Source: Larkinella sp049445795 (GTDB lineage: Bacteria; Bacteroidota; Bacteroidia; Cytophagales; Spirosomataceae). From it: a DNA stretch of 64,000 nt. The position numbers were made by a program, and so were the translations under genes. The notes below the pieces were generated by a model, which was given only the letters and a program-made list of their open reading frames with translations, searched no databases and was not told the origin of the DNA. Of the stretch, positions 61,327-64,000 are shown piece after piece (position 1 is the first letter of the stretch; every line of letters starts with the position of its first letter). Location of the stretch: contig NZ_JBMSDT010000003.1 in the NCBI RefSeq assembly GCF_049445795.1, positions 490,269 to 554,268 on the forward strand. Direction: 5' to 3'.

Positions 61327-61902
61327 TTAAGGACGCTTTTTCTTCCGGATTTCGCTCAAATATTCGGGCGTAAATCCCAGAAACGAAGCCAGCAGATACT
61401 GCGGAATGCGCTGAATAAAGTCGGGATAATGATCACTAAAGTGGTAATATAATTCTTCCCGCGACAAGTCAAACAGGTATTTGACCCGCAATTGTGTGGC
61501 TGCGTACGCGCGCTGGTAAATCAGCCGGAAATACCGTTCCAGTTGAGGAAATTCTTCAAAAAGCCGTTCCTGTGTCGGATAATCAATCGCCCGCACTTCG
61601 GTGTTTTCAACGGCCTGAATATAAAAATCGGTCGTTTTTTGACTCTGAAAAGCCATATAATCCGACAACCACCAGTTTTCGATCGCAAACTGCAGGGTTT
61701 GCTCTACACCTTTGTCATTGACAAAGAATAACCGCAAACAACCTTTCACCACGAAATAATGGAATTTAGCCATGTCGCCTTCTTCAACCAGATTTTCTTT
61801 CTTTTTGAACGATTTTGCCTGAAAAAAACGCAGAATCGCCGGACCATCTTCGTCCTTGAGCGAGACGAATTTTTGGAGGTGCTGGATGAGTTGTTCAGCC
61901 AT
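61327..61902 (-). CDS. Crp/Fnr-family transcriptional regulator
   Basis: A 191-residue regulator. The N-terminal cNMP-binding-like barrel has NLVEEGDMAKFHYFVVKGCL and the roll QTLQFAIENWWLSDYM. The C-terminal winged helix ends SFLGFTPEYLSEIRKKK, where the recognition helix is expected. The cysteines needed for an Fnr-type cluster are absent, so it senses something other than oxygen. It is separated from GH125 (same strand, upstream) by an inverted repeat. Confidence 0.9.
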   Translation of the reverse strand: MAEQLIQHLQKFVSLKDEDGPAILRFFQAKSFKKKENLVEEGDMAKFHYFVVKGCLRLFFVNDKGVEQTLQFAIENWWLSDYMAFQSQKTTDFYIQAVENTEVRAIDYPTQERLFEEFPQLERYFRLIYQRAYAATQLRVKYLFDLSREELYYHFSDHYPDFIQRIPQYLLASFLGFTPEYLSEIRKKKRP

Positions 61903-61922
61903 ATGACTAATTGAAAAATAGT

Positions 61923-62010
61923 GATTACACAGGGTTGATCAGAGATGATCAGGGTTTATCAGCGAAATTCCCTGATAACCTCTGATAACCCCTGATTAAC
62001 TCTGTATAAC
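61923..62010. repeat. Inverted repeat of 10-bp units ending ATCAG
   Basis: The left arm has TTACACAG and units GGTTGATCAG, AGATGATCAG and GGTTTATCAG. The right arm carries three complementary units with CTGAT at the same 10-base period and differences confined mainly to the other half of each unit. The same unit family is found at 35671. It sits between GH125 and the Crp/Fnr gene. Confidence 0.85.
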
Positions 62011-62024
62011 AATCCATGATCCCA

Positions 62025-63455
62025 CTACAGCGGTTTGCTCAGCAACTGCGGTTTTTCGTCGACCATTTTCAGCACCAGCTCCCCGAACAGCGTATTGGCC
62101 CAGGCAAACCATTTGCGTGTGAACTTCGCCGGGTCGTCTTTGTCGAACGATTCGTGCATGAAACCGGTGTTGGCGTGGTTTTTTTTCAACTGCCGGAGTT
62201 GCGTCAGAATTTCCTGGTCATCGGTGGAGGTCAGCGCCCGCATCGTCAGGCTCATCGGCCAGATGTTGTTGACCAACGTGTGCGGACTGCCGATGCCTTC
62301 GGCGGCTTTTCCCCGGAAATAATACGGATTGTCGGCGCTGAGTGAAAACCGGCGGGTATTGCGGTAAATCGGATCGCTGGCCGAAACCGCGCCCAGGTAT
62401 GGCAACGAAATCAGGTTGGGCACGTTGGCGTCGTCCTGCAACAGGTGATTGCCAAAACCGTCTACTTCCAGCGCGTAGATTTTCCCGTATTTCGGATGGG
62501 TATAGACGGCGTATTGTTTCAGGGCTTTTTCCACCTCATCGGCCAGCGCCCGGCATTCGGCGGCAAAAGCCGCGTCGGGCCGGATTTTATCGGTCATCGT
62601 CGCCACCTGGCGGAGCGACACCACGGCAAACCAGTTGGAAGGGACCAGAAACGGAAAAACCGTCGCGTCGTCGGAGGGTCGGAAAATGCTGTGAATGAGC
62701 CCGATCGGTCGGGTCGGATTGCCGTAGCCGTTGCCCGGAACCGTGTCCGTCGACCAGGCGGTTTCGCGGCCAAACTTGTACGGTCCCGGCCCGGTTTTGC
62801 GTTGCTGTTCGCGGCACGTTTTCAGAACGTGCCGCATCGCGTCGGCCCAGTCGGCATCGAACGGACTGGTATCGCCGGTGGTTTGCCAGTAGTGATAGGC
62901 CAACCGGATCGGGTAGCACAGCGAATCCAGCTCCCATTTTCGTTCGTGCAGACCCGGTTTCATGGCGGTGATGTCTTTCTTCCATTCGCCTTCCTTGGTC
63001 GGGTCAGAATAAAACGCGTTGGCGTACGGATCGAGCCGGATGCATTGCGTCTGGCGCCGAATCACGCCCGCAATCAACTTCCGGAGCGGCTCATCTTCCT
63101 TTGTGAGTGGTAAATAGGGCCAAACCTGGGCGGTGCTGTCGCGGAGCCACATGGCGTCGATGTCGCCCGTGATGACAAAGGTGTCGGGTTGGCCTGCTGC
63201 TTCCCGAAATTGAACGGTGGTATCGAGCGTGTTTGGAAAGCAGTTTTCGAACAGCCAGACAAGCTCAGGATCTTTGACGGTTTTCCGGACCTTCTCGATG
63301 GCCCGTTCGACGGCGACACTGGCAAAGTTGCGCTTCTCGGGCGCGACGCGGACGGTCGGGAAGCCGGCATCGCGGGTGGCAAAAACCGGGGATACGCCCA
63401 GGCTCAGCCCGGCGCTGGTAGCGGCTGCTTGTTGAATGAAATGACGACGGTTCAT
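62025..63455 (-). CDS. GH125 exo-alpha-1,6-mannosidase
   Basis: A 476-residue exported glycosidase. The N-terminus MNRRHFIQQAAATSAGLSLG has the twin-arginine pattern for Tat export, with a hydrophobic stretch. The GH125 core has TGDIDAMWLRDSTAQVWPYL (about 97-116), ETAWSTDTVPGNGYGNPT and TGFMHESFDKDDP, the last carrying the catalytic-region Glu near 428. Known members remove alpha-1,6-mannose from N-glycans or yeast mannan. No other mannan gene is adjacent. Confidence 0.9.
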   Translation of the reverse strand: MNRRHFIQQAAATSAGLSLGVSPVFATRDAGFPTVRVAPEKRNFASVAVERAIEKVRKTVKDPELVWLFENCFPNTLDTTVQFREAAGQPDTFVITGDIDAMWLRDSTAQVWPYLPLTKEDEPLRKLIAGVIRRQTQCIRLDPYANAFYSDPTKEGEWKKDITAMKPGLHERKWELDSLCYPIRLAYHYWQTTGDTSPFDADWADAMRHVLKTCREQQRKTGPGPYKFGRETAWSTDTVPGNGYGNPTRPIGLIHSIFRPSDDATVFPFLVPSNWFAVVSLRQVATMTDKIRPDAAFAAECRALADEVEKALKQYAVYTHPKYGKIYALEVDGFGNHLLQDDANVPNLISLPYLGAVSASDPIYRNTRRFSLSADNPYYFRGKAAEGIGSPHTLVNNIWPMSLTMRALTSTDDQEILTQLRQLKKNHANTGFMHESFDKDDPAKFTRKWFAWANTLFGELVLKMVDEKPQLLSKPL

Positions 63456-63469
63456 AAGCGGGTTTTGAT

Positions 63470-63495
63470 GGGAACACGGATTGGTTCCTATCTTT
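63470..63495. repeat. Partial copy of the GGAACACGGATT element
   Basis: GATGGGAACACGGATTGGTT then CCTATC: the left half of the 44.9 kb repeat followed by a truncated right half. The stem is only GGAAC/GTTCC-like, so it looks like a decayed or collapsed copy. It lies 12 bases upstream of the GH125 start. Confidence 0.6.
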
Positions 63496-63549
63496 CAAAT
63501 CGACCTAAAAGTAGCAAATTAATCACTGGCGATCATCAGGCTCTCCGCA

Positions 63550-63588
63550 CTGTCCAGATGCGTACAGGAATTGTCCAGAAACGGACAA
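63550..63588 (+). promoter_or_regulatory. Candidate PadR operator (direct and inverted repeats)
   Basis: TGTCCAGA occurs at 63551 and again at 63572, 21 bases apart (two helical turns). Each copy starts a partial palindrome: CTGT...ACAG and TTGTCC-AGAAAC-GGACAA (63571-63588, perfect 6-base arms). It is 130 bases upstream of the PadR gene and may be its autoregulatory site, or that of the divergent GH125. Confidence 0.45.
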
Positions 63589-63720
63589 ATTCGCGTTCGA
63601 CAGTTTTCAAAAACGCCCTCATACTCGCAAAAACCGCCTGTCTGCCGAATTGGCAACAGATTTGATATACGGAAATAGAAGAAATAAACCGGGTACTTAA
63701 CCTTACGAACTACGCAACAC

Positions 63721-64000
63721 ATGCGACGGAGCGATCTGGGTGAATTTGAAGAAGTTGTGCTACTGACGGTGGCCGTGCTGGTACCAAAAGCCTACTCGGT
63801 AGTCATTGCCGAGGAACTGGAGCGCGAAACCGGGCAACCCGTCAGCACCGGGGCGGTTCATGCGGCTTTGCAGCGGCTGGAGCAGAAAGGCTACGTCAGT
63901 TCGGTGCTGGGCGACGCCACGGCCGAGCGCGGTGGTCGCCGGAAGCGGCTGGTTACCGTCACGGCCCTGGGCGGACGGGTGTTGCAGGAAGTTCGTTCGG
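63721..64000 (+). CDS. PadR-family transcriptional regulator (partial)
   Basis: The first 93 residues of a PadR-type winged-helix repressor: MRRSDLGEFEEVVLLTVAVL, then GAVHAALQRLEQKGYVSS and the wing with ERGGRRKRLVTVTALGGRVL. The C-terminus is beyond the window edge. In relatives such genes often sit before an ABC-type membrane permease, but the neighbour here is not visible. Confidence 0.88.
   Translation, partial: MRRSDLGEFEEVVLLTVAVLVPKAYSVVIAEELERETGQPVSTGAVHAALQRLEQKGYVSSVLGDATAERGGRRKRLVTVTALGGRVLQEVRS

Noticed and set aside
6854..62010. Tandem units considered as CRISPR or minisatellite arrays
   Set aside because: Units are 7 or 10 bases with no unique spacers of constant length, and they always form inverted arms; no cas genes are near.
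1..64000. tRNA, rRNA, insertion sequence or prophage genes
   Set aside because: No cloverleaf-like segments, rRNA cores, transposase motifs or phage structural genes were recognised anywhere in the window.

Overview
The window looks like chromosomal DNA from a GC-rich member of the Bacteroidota, most likely order Cytophagales near Spirosoma/Larkinella. The basis is a SusC/SusD outer-membrane pair, a type IX secretion C-terminal domain, a Bacteroidota-type LptD, propeller-type sensor kinases, TAnnTTTG promoter boxes and weak Shine-Dalgarno sites. The genus is inferred from gene style; no rRNA or other marker gene is present. I see no tRNA, rRNA, CRISPR array, prophage or insertion sequence.

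Layout: 1-9 kb holds the start of a fused 2-oxo-acid dehydrogenase E1, a DUF1573 protein, an envelope block (lptD divergent from an AmiC-type amidase and an MCE/MlaD protein) and an acyl-CoA carboxylase beta subunit. 8.6-10.9 kb is a minus-strand group built round a histidine kinase whose membrane domain matches the plant ethylene receptor. 11-19 kb holds a PhoD-like phosphatase, a PIN toxin-antitoxin pair, a DUF1338 dioxygenase, a GH20 hexosaminidase and a large propeller/LytS-type kinase. 19.9-26.3 kb is a SusC-SusD-gamma-glutamyltransferase operon. 26.4-36.6 kb holds a ferredoxin and its reductase, a PKD/beta-helix lipoprotein, an O-antigen ligase, a GNAT acetyltransferase, a sulfamidase-like sulfatase, a DUF72 protein, a metallo-beta-lactamase-fold protein and a GH16 enzyme. 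36.7-42 kb is a light-sensing operon (bacteriophytochrome, response regulator, heme oxygenase) facing another kinase. 42-50 kb holds a cupin, a tandem thioredoxin protein, a LytS-type kinase, a PhyH dioxygenase, two unknown exported proteins, an ECF sigma factor overlapping a membrane/beta-barrel partner, and a VCBS-repeat protein. 51-57 kb is a probable iron-uptake operon (DUF4856, imelysin-like, HTTM/carboxylase-like, TonB receptor). The right end holds an AhpD-like protein, a giant repeat protein with a T9SS tail, a Crp/Fnr regulator, a GH125 mannosidase and the start of a PadR regulator.

The most unusual non-coding feature is a recurring class of intergenic inverted repeats. Their arms are often built from degenerate 7-bp or 10-bp tandem units (for example GTTAAGA/ATTAAGA, AAACCAT, or decamers ending in ATCAG). 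At least ten intergenic gaps carry one. I found none well inside a coding region, although several touch stop or start codons. The most unusual protein is the ethylene-receptor-like kinase, in which all six positions I compared with the Arabidopsis ETR1 binding site are present at a constant offset. The phytochrome operon carries its own chromophore synthesis enzyme.
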